From: Thereva unica
Lineage: Eukaryota; Arthropoda; Insecta; Diptera; Therevidae
DNA length: 64,000 nucleotides
Assembly: GCA_949987705.1 (NCBI GenBank)
Contig: CATLJY010000109.1
Location: 27,615 to 91,614 of the forward strand
Reading direction: 5' to 3'
In this document: positions 24,147-35,363 of the stretch, piece after piece
Layout: each line of letters opens with the position of its first letter
Position numbering within the stretch: the stretch's first letter is position 1
Notes under the pieces: generated by a model
Seen by the model: only the letters and a program-made list of their open reading frames with translations
What the model was told of the DNA's origin: nothing
The model's database searches: none
Made by a program: the position numbers and the translations under genes

Positions 24147-24536
24147 AAATAAAAAAAAAATTTAAAAACCGACTTCAGAAAAAAAACCCGCGATGCACAA
24201 AAAAGGATGAAATAATTGTTTGTAATTCTTAACAACATCAATCCAATCAGAATGGATCTAGAAAGAAGAATCACTTTTGAAGACGGTGCCAGGTAGTAGT
24301 TGACTTTGATTGCACTAACTCCTGCTTCGGCAATTGTTTTCATTTCTTTGTTAGGCTTATGCCCTTAATATGTATATCACCCACATGTGTTAGCACCGTC
24401 TTCAAAAGTGATTCTTCTTTCTAGATCCATTCTGATTGGATTGATGGTGTTAAGAATTACAAACAATTATTTCATCCTTTTTTGTGCATCGCGGGTTTTT
24501 TTTTCTGAAGTCGGTTTTTAAATTTTTTTTTTATTT
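24147..24536. mobile_element. Foldback element: 143-144-bp arms around a 103-bp loop
   Basis: Arms 24147-24289 and 24393-24536 are near-perfect reverse complements, with only one or two differences. They start AAATAAAAAAAAAATTTAAA and include CCGACTTCAG, CCCGCGATGCACAAAAAAGG and CACTTTTGAAGACGGTGC. The transcript would form a very long hairpin. The motif GAAGTCGGTTAAAAA also marks the start of copy D at 25905, so the arm may derive from that repeat's terminal module. No open frame. Confidence 0.85.
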
Positions 24537-24599
24537 CGTGCTTTTTAGTCCATTCATTTTTTAATATTGCCTGTCATTGCAGGGAGCCTACGTTTTTAC

Positions 24600-24835
24600 A
24601 ACGCCACATAGCGAAGTGTATTCTACTTGTCACACCTTTTCATTTGATAACCATGTCTGGGGTCGGGGAACGCAATTGCAAAATTTGATTGCAGATTGTA
24701 TTGTCATGCGAACTATACGTATGTGCAAAATTTGCAGCTGATCGGTTATATGGAACTGGGTCAAAATCAAGGTTGCAAGATTTGTTTACACTACACACAC
24801 ATCCAGATCAAGATAATATAAGGCATATAAAAAGT
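24600..24835 (+). repeat. Dispersed repeat shared with 52310-52590
   Basis: Both copies contain TATTCTACTT, CCTTTTCATTTGATA or CCCTTTCATTTGATA, CAGATTG(T)ATTGTCA, GGTTATATGGAA(C/G)TGGG and CAAAATCAAG, and end near ATAAAAAG. Non-coding; family not identified. Confidence 0.6.
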
Positions 24836-24875
24836 TAAGTTGCCATTGATATCGGGGAAATTAAATGTAAACAAT

Positions 24876-25180
24876 GGCCTCGAATCCCAGATCCGACGGG
24901 AGGGAAGTGAGTGAGGATTTGACACTTTGCGATTCTCAAATCCGCAGTCCCGGATAGGTTTAAATCGAAAATTCGGAGTGAAGACTCACGCGATAATGAA
25001 ATATATGATGTCGGATTATCTCAGGCGCATTTGTCGTTCAAATCCGCAGAAAATTTGTTGCGGATCACACTTTTACAGCGCGGAAAATGTCAAAAAGAAA
25101 TTCGGGGTTGCGGATCTGAGAATCGCAAAGTGTCAAATCCGCAACTCACTTCCCTCCCGTCGGATCTGGGAATCGAGGCC
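24876..25180. mobile_element. 305-bp palindromic MITE
   Basis: Left arm 24876-24945 and right arm 25111-25180 are reverse complements over about 70 bp. They begin GGCCTCGAATCCCAGATCCG and run through ACGGGAGGGAAGTGAGT and TTTGACACTTTGCGATTCTC. The flanks read AAT on both sides (24873-24875 and 25181-25183), a possible 3-bp target duplication. No coding content; superfamily uncertain. Confidence 0.75.
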
Positions 25181-25394
25181 AATAAAATTCTTTGATTCTT
25201 CATCTACGTCATGGTATATTTCTTTATTCGATATAAATAATAATTTTTTGAGCTGCAAATTTCGCCATAATTTCGTTCTTATCGGCTTTTGTTCTGGAAG
25301 CAAATTTACAGACGCATTAACGTCGAAAACTTGTTTAATATGGAACAAAATTCCCCGAAAGAAATTAAAAAATAATTATTTTGTCAATATATAG

Positions 25395-25495
25395 AAAAAA
25401 AAAGCACCGCGAGCCCTTGGGATCGAACTCGCACCCCACAGATTCCACAGACAAGAATACTTGTCTCTAACCCTTTGCGCTATGTCAAGTACTAT
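25395..25495 (-). repeat. tRNA-like Pol III unit 2
   Basis: On the minus strand an A-box-like TAGCGCAAAGGGTTAGAG is followed about 45 nt later by a good B-box (GAGTTCGATCCC), then CGCGGTGC and a run of nine T residues that would serve as a Pol III terminator. A clean cloverleaf could not be drawn by eye, so this is a tRNA pseudogene or SINE head rather than a tRNA gene. Confidence 0.5.
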
Positions 25496-25553
25496 CGGCT
25501 GCTGACCAATATGTTAATAAATCATTTCAGAAAGAAGAAAAAGAGAAAAAGAA

Positions 25554-25645
25554 AAAACCGGCCGCCCCGAGAGGGAATCGAACCTGAAACGCCACACTAC
25601 GTTGAATCGAGGATCCGACGCTCTACCCACTCGCCCATCGGCCTG
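25554..25645 (-). repeat. tRNA-like Pol III unit 1
   Basis: On the minus strand GGCCGATGGGCGAGTGGGTA contains an A-box-like core. CAGGTTCGATTCCC is a perfect B-box match (GGTTCGATTCC), and GCGGCC at the end can pair with the GGCC start. A T-run terminator follows. The anticodon and T stems do not pair well, so a decayed tRNA or SINE head is more likely than a working tRNA. It lies about 60 bp from unit 2 in the same orientation. Confidence 0.5.
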
Positions 25646-25904
25646 CTGCCAGATTTACAACAATAAAGTAATTTGTTCGGTGCCCATGAAATGTTGAGGT
25701 GCACTTTAACAGGTTGAATTTTAACAGTTTTTTCTGCCTAACTTCGAACTCCGTTATCAGACTTTAGAAAAAATTTAACGGGACCACCGTAGGAAGCTCC
25801 CCCTTCAAATGAACCAAAAAAAAAGCAAAAAAGTTATTGGGTTACAAAGTTATGCGTGAACAGGACCACAAAATACCTACACGTCGAATTGAGTAACCTC
25901 CTCT

Positions 25905-26195
25905 TTTTTTGAAGTCGGTTAAAAACGGCTTGATCGAATTTTATAAAAATCTGTTCAGATCATATTTGCGTTAATACCCGTCGAACGACACCTAAACGAA
26001 ATCGTTATCATTTTTGGTTCGCGCGATATCGTGCAGGAAAAAATGACCACATACGTACGCACACACACACTTACTTCTTCTCAAATTTTTGCTTAAAATA
26101 CTATTGGGATCTTTAAAACTGAAAATACGTTGAAAGTTTCGATTTTCGGACCGATTACAATAACTTCCCTATACTGGCAAGTTAAAAAATACTGG
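25905..26195 (-). repeat. Dispersed non-coding repeat, copy D
   Basis: It begins TTGAAGTCGGTTAAAAA and contains TCTGTTCAGATCATATTTGC, TTTGGTTCGCGCGATATCGT and CAGGAAAAAATGACCACATA, followed by an ACGCACACACAC run. It ends near CCGATTACAATAACTTCCC and CTATACTGGCAAGTTAAAAA. It gives the right-hand end missing from copy B and matches 43345-43575. Confidence 0.7.
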
Positions 26196-27602
26196 ACCCA
26201 CTCACTAGACCCAAAGCTAAGGGAGCAATAGCTTGTTAAAGGATGGTTCTTCTTCGTCAAGCGCCAAAATCGAATGTTTCAAAGTAACCATGAATTTTTC
26301 CGGGAAAACGCATAAAACTTTTTTGAAGTGCTTGAAAAACCTTTATTTTTTTTTTTATTTTATGGAAGTTCAAAATTATAGACTAAGTGCCCGCGAACAA
26401 AAAAAAATATTCATACATAACCACTTGAAACTTTTTGTATGGATTAAGGACACCTAGTCTACCACCTTTTGCTCTGCGAAAATTCCTGAAACCGCGGCTT
26501 TTTCCCTCCAGGCTCGAAAGTCAACGTTTTTATGGTGCCCAAAAAATTTATAGATACTGTTTTTTTAACAATCATAGTCGCATGAGAAGGCGATGATACG
26601 CGCGAAACAAAACTCGTCCGACAAAAATGTTGGACCGTTAAGGATGTCTACCACCCCAAACCTGCTAAGTTATGGGCTTCCAAAAATTTATTAATAACCG
26701 TCTGATTTTTTCAGGATCGCTTAAGAAAAATATGTGGAAATACATGGTATATGTGTCCGACAAAATTTGTTTGCCGATTTCGCCGTCCGACGAGTCAAAG
26801 TCCTTTATTTCATGAAGGGAAAAAATTTATAGATAACCGTCGGACGAAAACGGTATTATGTGCCAAAAGCTACTGCCTCTTGTGTGATAAAAATGTCGGA
26901 CACGTTAATCGCGCCTACTCCATAGTCCGACAAAAAACAAAATTTTTATAACAATGACATTATAATGTAGTCCGTTGACCTCCAACGGCCCCGCCCTCAA
27001 ATCCGTATCTGCTATCAATGTCTTCTACTAAATCCTAGCTAGATTATACCCTCTCATAATGTCTTTATGTTCCCAGTAGGGGTTGCACAGTGTTGAAGTA
27101 TTTTTTTACACAAGAACAAACAAACCTTTTTTTTTTCTGAGCAGTTTATTCAGTTAGTAAGCCATACAAAAAGAGTGACTGATTAACATTCCGCCTGAAC
27201 CCAAAATAATTGTATGTTACAAATTTTTATAGTTATCAAAACATGTACATTATATTACAACACTGATGAAGATGATTCCTTCATTTTTTCACACATTGTG
27301 AGATGCACACGCCTACACTCACAAAAATGATTTTTTGCAGCTACAAAAAGGATTGTGGTTCAACTTGCGTTTGCCCAAAAGTAGGACTCTTCTGCAATTC
27401 AACTTTTTAAAGCCATAGCCGGCGGATAATGTGAGTATGGTGGGTGGTAGTACCCACCCGGAAAATTATGGGTGGGTAAAATACCCACCCGGGATTTGAG
27501 AATAAATCAGCGTGTTACATGAAGAATGCTTTTGGTTCCGGTGCATATTCGCCGAATCCCGCACAATAAAAGAAAACGTCCTCTACATTATTCTGGATAC
27601 CT
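26196..27602. other. Non-coding stretch with no recognised feature
   Basis: No supported gene. TCCGAC/GTCGGA motifs recur between 26610 and 26940. Short GGGTGGGTA/TACCCACCC complements occur at 27438-27492. Confidence 0.35.
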
Positions 27603-28781
27603 AGTCATTCCAGTCACACCCCTAAGCTATCGTGCCCGACACGATGGAGGTATTGTTTATATTTTCCATTTCCCCTAAAGGCCTGCGTGTGGTCGTGACC
27701 CAATTAAAAATAATTTTGTTAATTTTCTTACAAGTACACACGCGCCCGCAGCTAGCATGTATAACAAACAAATGGGCATGCAACAAAAGTATGCCGCTGG
27801 CATACACGCTCCTGCCACAGGCACGAAAATCTAAAAATTTGTCCGCCACAGACATGCACTCCCCCGCTTCAGGCATGCGTAGTTTGCGTGATAATATGTA
27901 TGTATACATGAGGATTGATAGTTGAGTTGAAGTTGTGTTGGAAATAAAAAAACACTACAGGTTACAAAAAATCACAAAAAAACACAGATGCTACTGTCAA
28001 CTAAATTAAATTACTCAACTACTGAACTCACGTCTGTATCCATAATATCAACTCAGCCTAAGAAGTAGAGCTGAGTCGAACTCAGTCGACCCTAACTCAA
28101 CTCGACTCCCGTATACATACAGTTGGACTCGGGTTCAACTTGAGTTTAGCTCATCATGTATAAGTACTAATGCAATCTGACCATTTTGTCATCCAGTCAT
28201 TCCAGTCACACCCCTAAGCTATCGTGCCCGACACGATGGAGGTATTGTCTATATTTTCCATTTCCCCTAAAGGCCTGCGTGTGGTCGTGACCCAATTAAA
28301 AATAATTTTGTTAATTTTCTTACAAGTACACACGCGCCCGCAGCTAGCATGTATAACAAACAAATGGGCATGCAACAAAAGTATGCCGCTGGCATACACG
28401 CTCCTGCCACAGGCACGAAAATCTAAAAATTTGTCCGCCACAGACATGCACTCCCCCGCTTCAGGCATGCGTAGTTTGCGTGATAATATGTATGTATACA
28501 TGAGGATTGATAGTTGAGTTGAAGTTGTGTTGGAAATAAAAAAACACTACAGGTTACAAAAAATCACAAAAAAACACAGATGCTACTGTCAACTAAATTA
28601 AATTACTCAACTACTGAACTCACGTCTGTATCCATAATATCAACTCAGCCTAAGAAGTAGAGCTGAGTCGAACTCAGTCGACCCTAACTCAACTCGACTC
28701 CCGTATACATACAGTTGGACTCGGGTTCAACTTGAGTTTAGCTCATCATGTATAAGTACTAATGCAATCTGACCATTTTGT
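27603..28781. repeat. Tandem duplication, unit period 592 bp, copies differ at one base
   Basis: Copy 1 is 27603-28189 and copy 2 is 28195-28781, separated by CATCC. By eye the two match throughout except T at 27657 versus C at 28249. Each contains opposite-strand open frames of about 95 residues that look fortuitous, and a CTCAACTCGACTC.../GAGTCGAACTCAGTCGA-rich tail. Near-identity means a very recent duplication, gene conversion or an assembly artefact. No function is evident. Confidence 0.93.
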
Positions 28782-30009
28782 AAAAAAATCAAGAAGGCGG
28801 CCGATTTTTGAAATAGTGTTCCACCAGTATTACCATCCGCAGGCAAACGGGCAACACTACTCTTCATTCTAGGAATTCTTAAACTTCCGAATACCATTTC
28901 CATCAAAACTGATGAAAATTCAATTGAAGAATCAAAATTTCTTTCTCGCCATCGTTCTCATATGGAGAGTATTAAGGCAATACACCCTCGACAACCTGTT
29001 CAAAATATGTCTTCCAGCAACCTTACAGGACCGACTGCCGCAGAATATACCGCGCTAAAAACAAAGACAATGCTATACTTTAAGAAATTCACTATTAACT
29101 ACTTGCTAAGCTTCGAATTGTACATACCGCACAATAATGAAAGTACTTAACACGTATAGCCGTTCTTATGTCTGTAACTGTCTCACATTACGATATATAA
29201 AGCCAGGAAGTATTATGATTAATTCATCATTTCAACGCATAACTCACAACTTTAATCCCATCAGGTTAAGCAAATATTCGGGTCACATTTTCCAATTTCT
29301 CTGATATAAATAAATAAATGAGAAACGGGTAGAGGCCCGAACAGACCTACCCGGCATACACAGATCTGCACGAGTATGGGTACCAAGGATGCGGATCGGA
29401 ACACAACACAAAAGAGCGAAATGGCAAAAAATCTACCGAAATGTTTACGGCTGCCATGTTTATGCGACCCGTCACATCCTTGACTTTCTTTCGCAATATA
29501 ATCCTCCATATTGGGATTTAAAGGATACACGACGAATAAATCCTATAAATGCGCACCGAAACTGCAATTTCATTGTATCACTTCAGTGAGTTGCAATATT
29601 TACGGACGTTCGTTTTGGCTTCGATATGAGAATTTTATTTTTTTTTTCTGTTTTTGTGTGCTTTTTGGGGTATGTTTTTTTGCATTTCATCAATCAAAAC
29701 TGAATAATTCCTGAGGATTTTAATTTTAGCCTAAGGTAATGATTTTTAAAAGTTTCGGATTATTTTATCAATTCATTGAGGTGTTTGTTATCTGTTCACC
29801 AAAACGACTCCACAAAAAACTAATTGTCTTATAGATTCAAATTGGAAACGCTTCACGAATTTGCCATTGGATAGTATCGAATCGCAGCTGTTGCAATTGC
29901 TTTATTATGAAAGTGCCTTTAGAACCTTTTTGTTCCTGTTTTGTTGACCGTAGTTGAAAATATCCTCAACCTAATGAGTAATTAGTATGCCCTGCAGATA
30001 ATGATTTAC
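28782..30009. other. Non-coding stretch with no recognised feature
   Basis: Only short unrecognised frames (28962-29150, 29389-29589). A T-rich tract lies at 29630-29690. Confidence 0.35.
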
Positions 30010-30570
30010 TAAGCCCACAGGTATTATGTCAGAGGCTATGGTCTGTATGGAGACGAGAGACGGAATGGCGTTCGTTGCCTATGTCCTTTGCCGCCTCTTT
30101 TAATTCGACATAAACTTATTTTGTTGCTAAAAACGACCTTCCCACGATGTTCTTATCATCTGCGCATCCAAGAATTGTACAGAGTGTGTTGTGATTGATG
30201 CATTTCTCTGGACTGACATTTTCCTTATCAGTCATTGTAAGACGAGATTAAAGAAAATTGGGCCTAGTCCATGCCCTTGTCTATGACCTCGTCGTACTTT
30301 AAACTTTTGCTCTACTGTATTTTTGGATCTTTACTTTCGGCAGTGAGTTCGTCGTTGCGCAGTCGAAGTCGAACCAGCTTAGAGGGGATTCCTAATTCCG
30401 ATAACATCCAGCTCATCATGTCTCTAGAGTCTACGCCTGTTGAAAGACGACAAATATCAGTTATAATATCTATATTCCTTTGCCAGGTTTTCTCCCGAAC
30501 TTGATTTAAGGTCAGCAAATGGTGAGATGACTCGTTTGTCCTAAAACCTGCTGCCACAGACAGTCTTCAG
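30010..30570 (-). pseudogene. Non-LTR reverse transcriptase remnant (RTE/CR1-like)
   Basis: The minus strand reads NQVREKTWQRN, then DSRDMMSWMLSELGIPSKLVRL, KVRRGHRQGHGLGPIFFNLVL (the block before YADD), FLDAQMI where YADD is expected, and ELKEAAKDIG. Block order and spacing are those of an RTE/CR1-type RT. The Asp pair is damaged and several frameshifts and stops occur. It lies head-to-head with the R1-like remnant to its right. Confidence 0.7.
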
Positions 30571-30799
30571 GGAGGAAATCGACGCGCAATGGTCTGCGAG
30601 CAGTATAGAAGCCTGCACAGCGGCATCTAGATAACGGATAGCAGCGATACCATAAGAAGCCCAGAGAATGGCTTCATGCGGGCAAAAGTAGGTGGAATAC
30701 ACGTCTACTTGGACTGTGGAATGGGACAAACGAATGCAAGAGAACGTGTACTCATAGAAGTATTTTCGGGACTAAACGTGGGGTGGGAGAACATCTGTA

Positions 30800-31790
30800 A
30801 TCGACTTCACTTACGAGAGCGATTTAGTGGCCAAGGACCTACAGTGGCGGGCAGGCAACGTGTACACGCACCGCAACTACCAAGCCATCAACGAGGTAGG
30901 TCAGGTTAGAGGGTGGGCCGTTAAGAAATTCAACGCAGAGGTGTTTGAGGAAATATTTCTGCATCACCCGAAGTCGGCAGGAGGTGCCAGGGAAGGGGCA
31001 GAGCGAATTGAAGACTATATAAAGCTGGCTAGTGACGCGTGGAGCGCAGAGGTCGGCGAATGCCGAAGGGCTTGCCTGAAAGCGAGAAGGAGAACTCAGA
31101 GAAACCGGAACCTCGTTAAAAGGTATAAGGCAGCGAGGAAAAGACTGAAAAAGGCCATCGCTAGAAGCAAATCCGAGCACTTCAAAAGAAGATGCAAAGA
31201 AGCATACTCGGACCACTGGGGCGGAGCCTATAAAATCTGCCGATGACCTGCCTCGCGCTGCTCTAGAGTATAGTGTACGTCCTGTTTCCACAGAACGTAC
31301 GCTATGTCGATCTACCCACTCTTTAGGTGGATTCAGAAGAGGTCCTTGCTGTAACCGCAGATGAGATTTTGGAAGCCGTAAAAAAGGTACCCATCAAAAA
31401 GGCCCCTGGCACGAATGGCAGACTAAATAAAGCGGTGAAGCTAGCAGCTACGATAGCACTAGACGAGTTCGTTGAAGTCTTCACAGCGTGCCTGAGAGAG
31501 GGGATCTTCCCGGAACAATGGAAACAGCAGAAACTCGTGCTCCTACCGAAGCTGAACCAGCTTTTAGGGGACCTATTGCCGTACAGACCGGTAGGCAAAC
31601 TTTTCGAGATCTGTAACAGGATTCTCCCTAGCGACAAAAGGGTAGCTGGCCCGTCGGACAAGCAAATCGGCTTCAGAAACGCAAGGTCGACGACTGAAAC
31701 AGTCAACATGGTGGTGGGCATAGTGAGAGCCGCCATAGCTATGCACTGATAACGCTCGGCGTAAAAAATGCTTTCAACTCAGCGGGGTGC
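30800..31790 (+). pseudogene. R1-like non-LTR ORF2 remnant (endonuclease end, linker, RT start)
   Basis: Frame 30827-31246 reads YTHRNYQAI, corresponding to the end of an AP-endonuclease domain. A basic linker rich in Arg and Lys (KARRRTQRNRN, RYKAARKRLKKAI) follows. A shift near 31246-31327 leads to frame 31327-31749: VTADEILEAVKKVP, KKAPGTNGR, EQWKQQKLVLLPK, YRPVGKLFE and QIGFRNARSTTETV. These are the first RT blocks of R1-type elements. Stops follow and the catalytic YADD region is absent. Confidence 0.8.
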
Positions 31791-32430
31791 AACAAACAAA
31801 GACAAAACCTTGCGAAAAAAATATGTGAAGTTAGACTCAAAATTCTATAAATGAAATGACCCAGCAATTTATAATCAGTTGAGGTCTAGCGCGCATAACT
31901 TCCTTTCTGCTATCCCTTTTGTTGAGGATACAGCATCTACTAAAAACAAAAACTAGAGTACTCATCTCAATTGTGGACTTACCTGAGGGAGTATTTAAAA
32001 ATAATAAATTCGGGCACGCAACATAACCAAAACAACACCGACCGAATATAAAAATATACACGTCAAATATACACTGTCAAAATTCGACAAGGTGACAACA
32101 GAGAAGACGCAAAACCACAACATCACTACTCGAGTCTCGGAGAAGCCATCGATATTAGCGAGGACCAAATCCAGAAGGGGAGAGTTTCAGCACTTGGATA
32201 GAGGGTCAATGACCGACCCATTTATGTCAGCATGGACAGGGCGATGACCTGTAGAAGAGCGGGAAAACCTTCCCCCAACTATGCACAGGGAAACCGCTAC
32301 GAACTAATATAAAGATTCATCCGAGGTAACAGCGCTCTCGCCACTTGGAACTCGTAGCCGTTGGACCGAAGATAGAAGACAGACATCAATCCAGAAGTAA
32401 TTAAATTGGTAACAATTTTTAAAACTTGAA

Positions 32431-32432
<2 letters not shown>
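31791..32432. other. Non-coding stretch with no recognised feature
   Basis: No supported gene or terminal repeat; one unrecognised minus-strand frame at 31837-32061. Confidence 0.35.

Positions 32433-32499
<67 letters not shown>
32433..32499. repeat. (AT)n microsatellite
   Basis: About 33 uninterrupted AT units follow an A-run. A shorter AT tract continues to the right of the MITE at 32750-32761, so the MITE split an AT microsatellite. Confidence 0.95.
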
Positions 32500-32503
<4 letters not shown>

Positions 32504-32751
32504 CCCATAATTATGAAAGTGGTCTAAGTCAAAATTTAAAAAAAATGAGTTTATCAGTTATTTCATACCACATTAGTTTAAACTAAATGTATTCAATGTA
32601 ATTTTTACGAAATTGTCAAAAATGAACCATTAGATAGTGGTTGTAATTTCAACATTATATGGAATTCATTCAGTGTGTCAAATGCAATTCATTAAATATC
32701 TTCAAACAAGAAATATATGACTTAGACCACTTTCATAATTATGGGCACATA
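32498..32751. mobile_element. 250-bp mariner/Tc1-type MITE with TA target site
   Basis: The element is 32500-32749. Ends are TGTGCCCATAATTATGAAAG (32500) and its reverse complement (to 32749); the inverted repeat is about 32 bp. TA flanks both ends, as expected of the Tc1/mariner superfamily, although TA duplications cannot be proved inside an AT repeat. No coding content. Confidence 0.85.
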
Positions 32752-35363
32752 TATATATATATGTAATCATAAGTGATATTAAGAAACAATAATTGCAGTA
32801 ATACGCAAATAAAATTATAAAGTTTGTTTGAAGTGTGTGAGTTTTATTTTCTTAGAAAATTACCTTTGGAATTATCACAGTGGTGCCGAAAATTGAACAT
32901 TAACGTGCCTTTAGCTAAATTATATCCAAGCCACATTCTTACCGTGAATCTGGCTGGCGGGTAGGGAAATTCACTGGTCGGTACTCGGTTTCGAATCCCT
33001 TACGTGTGGATGATAATTTGTATTTAATCTTTTTGCTTTCATATCTTTTTTTGGAGAATAATTTCTTTTCAGAAAACAAAAGAAACACAAATCGAGGCAA
33101 CACAATGAGCTAGCGAAACACCTTTTCTTTTCTTTTTCTAGCAAAAGGGAAACAAAAACAATAACATCCACACAGTTGTCAAAAGGTTGATTCAAAAATT
33201 CAGTGAAAGAGTGTAGAGGGTCAAAAAATTTGCTCAACTCATCGTCCTCAACTACTCCTTTCCGGACAAACGACGTTTTCGGCAGTTGATCCATGTGAAA
33301 CTTCCTATGGAATTTTTTTTTTTATGTTATACGCATTATTATGAAGCAATCTTAAATTTTGCGCAAAATATGAAAACAAATTTCCCATTCAGTGAGTGTT
33401 TGTGTCTTTTTTCATTTTCCTTCACTACGTTCAAAAGTGATAATAATTATGGGGCGCAAATGGCATAGTGCACCGGGCGCAAAAAACCAACCGCCGGCCA
33501 TGTTGCCACTGTTGTATTCGATAAAATTCCGTGTACGGTATGCGGGAAGAAAAATATCGTCTTAACGTAGCCTGACGTGCAGTACGTATATCATATCTGT
33601 GTATATCATTCAGGCTTAAGACTAAAGTTCTGCGTGATACAATGTTCAGGTAAAGTGTTGCCAGCTTATAGAGCAAAAATTTGCATTTCTTTTACGCGGA
33701 TCTTAACCCATTTCATTTAACGACATAATCAATATTCCAATATATGAAATTTTCCTAAGCAACAGCAAAGTCTTTCTTACCAAAATACGAATATACTACT
33801 TAACTTCCTTTCTCAAACGCATTTTGAATTTTCAAGGACCTTAAATTTGTTTTGAAATACAAAAGACGCTGATTAATAAGCACCTGATTCTCATCAGTTA
33901 GACCCCAGGTGAAATTCACTTCTGATTTCAGTTCAAGCACTTGAGCGTATAAACAAGAGTTAAAAAGTACAATTCTGTCTCTTATTATTTCTTTTCTGAT
34001 GCCCACTGCAAATGTCATTGATGAACATCCAGACAAAAATCTCACGTCGAGAGCCAATTTAATAAATTTTGAAGTGTACTTGGAAAGATCTACACATGCG
34101 ATGAAAGGAACGACTTATTAGCAAACTTTGTACAAGATACCATCGAAATCACATTTGAATATATATTGATTAAGTTTCCCGATAAAAATAATTTTAAAAC
34201 TAATCTACTGCGACTAAAACGCTCCAAAAACAATACAAAGTTGCAATTTTCTAAAAGAAAAAGTTGGCAAACCGCTTATTTTATTACGAAAGGAAACCTT
34301 CGCACAAACTGTTGTTTGGACAACTTGCACCACCGTCTCAATAAGCAGTAAACCTCAATCAAAGGAATGTATCCAGCTCTCTCTCTCTCTCCCCATAATA
34401 TTAAGTTCAGACTGGGGAATTTTATGTCCACCAAGTCCCATTCGATTAACTGGGCTATTTACCTTTTTTTTCTTGTTTTTTTTCTGCGACGACCAACCCT
34501 CATAAAAATTTGTCCTCCCAAGGTCCAAGCTGGCAAGAATGCAGCCTTCCGTTCTTATTTTCACCCCAGGATCGATACATTTCACCAATTTCCTGGCAAA
34601 TTCAATCAAACATAAAATTTTATGTTTAACTTTCAACATAAAAGGAAGTCTAGGAAAAACAAAGTAAAGTAAGGACGACAGGAGGCTGGTTGAGAGGTCC
34701 ACTGGATTGAAGGAGCCCTTCACTAACACAGTAGCCTCCGCAGACTTAACAGGATATCAAGAAATGTGTAGACGTCATTAAGTGCTATCGCTGCCGGTCT
34801 TAATATTAAAAGCATAAGAACGGAGAACATTCCTCCTTTAAGCAGGATACCTTAATGTGCAGTTTATTCAGCTTTAATCCTGCGAATCGATAATGGAAGT
34901 CGCTTAAAAAATAAATACCTTGTTGGCAGCCCCACGCTGGGGAGATTGCCTCTGAAATTTTTATTATTTTTATTGGTAGTTAATACGCACATCATAAATA
35001 CCTAAGAAAATCTGATCGAATTAAAGGAATCCAGTTTCTGAATGCGACTTGAATTTAAATTGAAGGATTTTGTTTAATAAGATGCGAAGGGTGGGTCTAT
35101 TTAGATTAGAGTTGTTACGTGGAAAATTAAACATTTGCTGAAAAATAATTGTCATGTTGCAAACAAGCCATCATAGTACCAGTTTTTATCGAGGTTCACC
35201 AATTTTTGGATTTGATGTTCAATTATTATTGATCTCTATAGCTTCGTTTGATTGCGAACATAGCTTTTCAAACGTAGTCCAATATACATAACTATCGAGT
35301 TCTGGATCTGTGCTTTCAAACATATCGCTTTTGGCTGCATTCAATAAAATTAGTTCAAACATG
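32752..35363. other. Non-coding stretch with small repeats
   Basis: No supported gene. CACAGTGGTGCCGAAAATTG at 32877-32896 resembles an LTR/primer-binding-site junction, but no LTR pair was found. A degenerate tRNA-like stretch at 32940-33010 has TGGCTGGCGGGTAG and CGGTTTCGAATCCC. Sequence at about 33370-33490 (ending GGGCGCAAAAAA) recurs inverted at about 44240-44350. A CT microsatellite is at 34378-34390. The 32971-33294 minus frame is unrecognised. Confidence 0.35.

Noticed and set aside
25554..25645. Functional tRNA gene
   Set aside because: The A/B boxes are good, but anticodon and T stems do not pair convincingly by eye.
27622..28517. Opposite-strand open frames of 95-97 residues duplicated in both 592-bp units
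   Set aside because: The frames overlap on both strands, have no motif or splice context, and are duplicated only because the DNA is duplicated.
32433..32761. CRISPR- or satellite-like array
   Set aside because: It is a simple AT microsatellite split by a MITE; there are no spacers and the DNA is eukaryotic.
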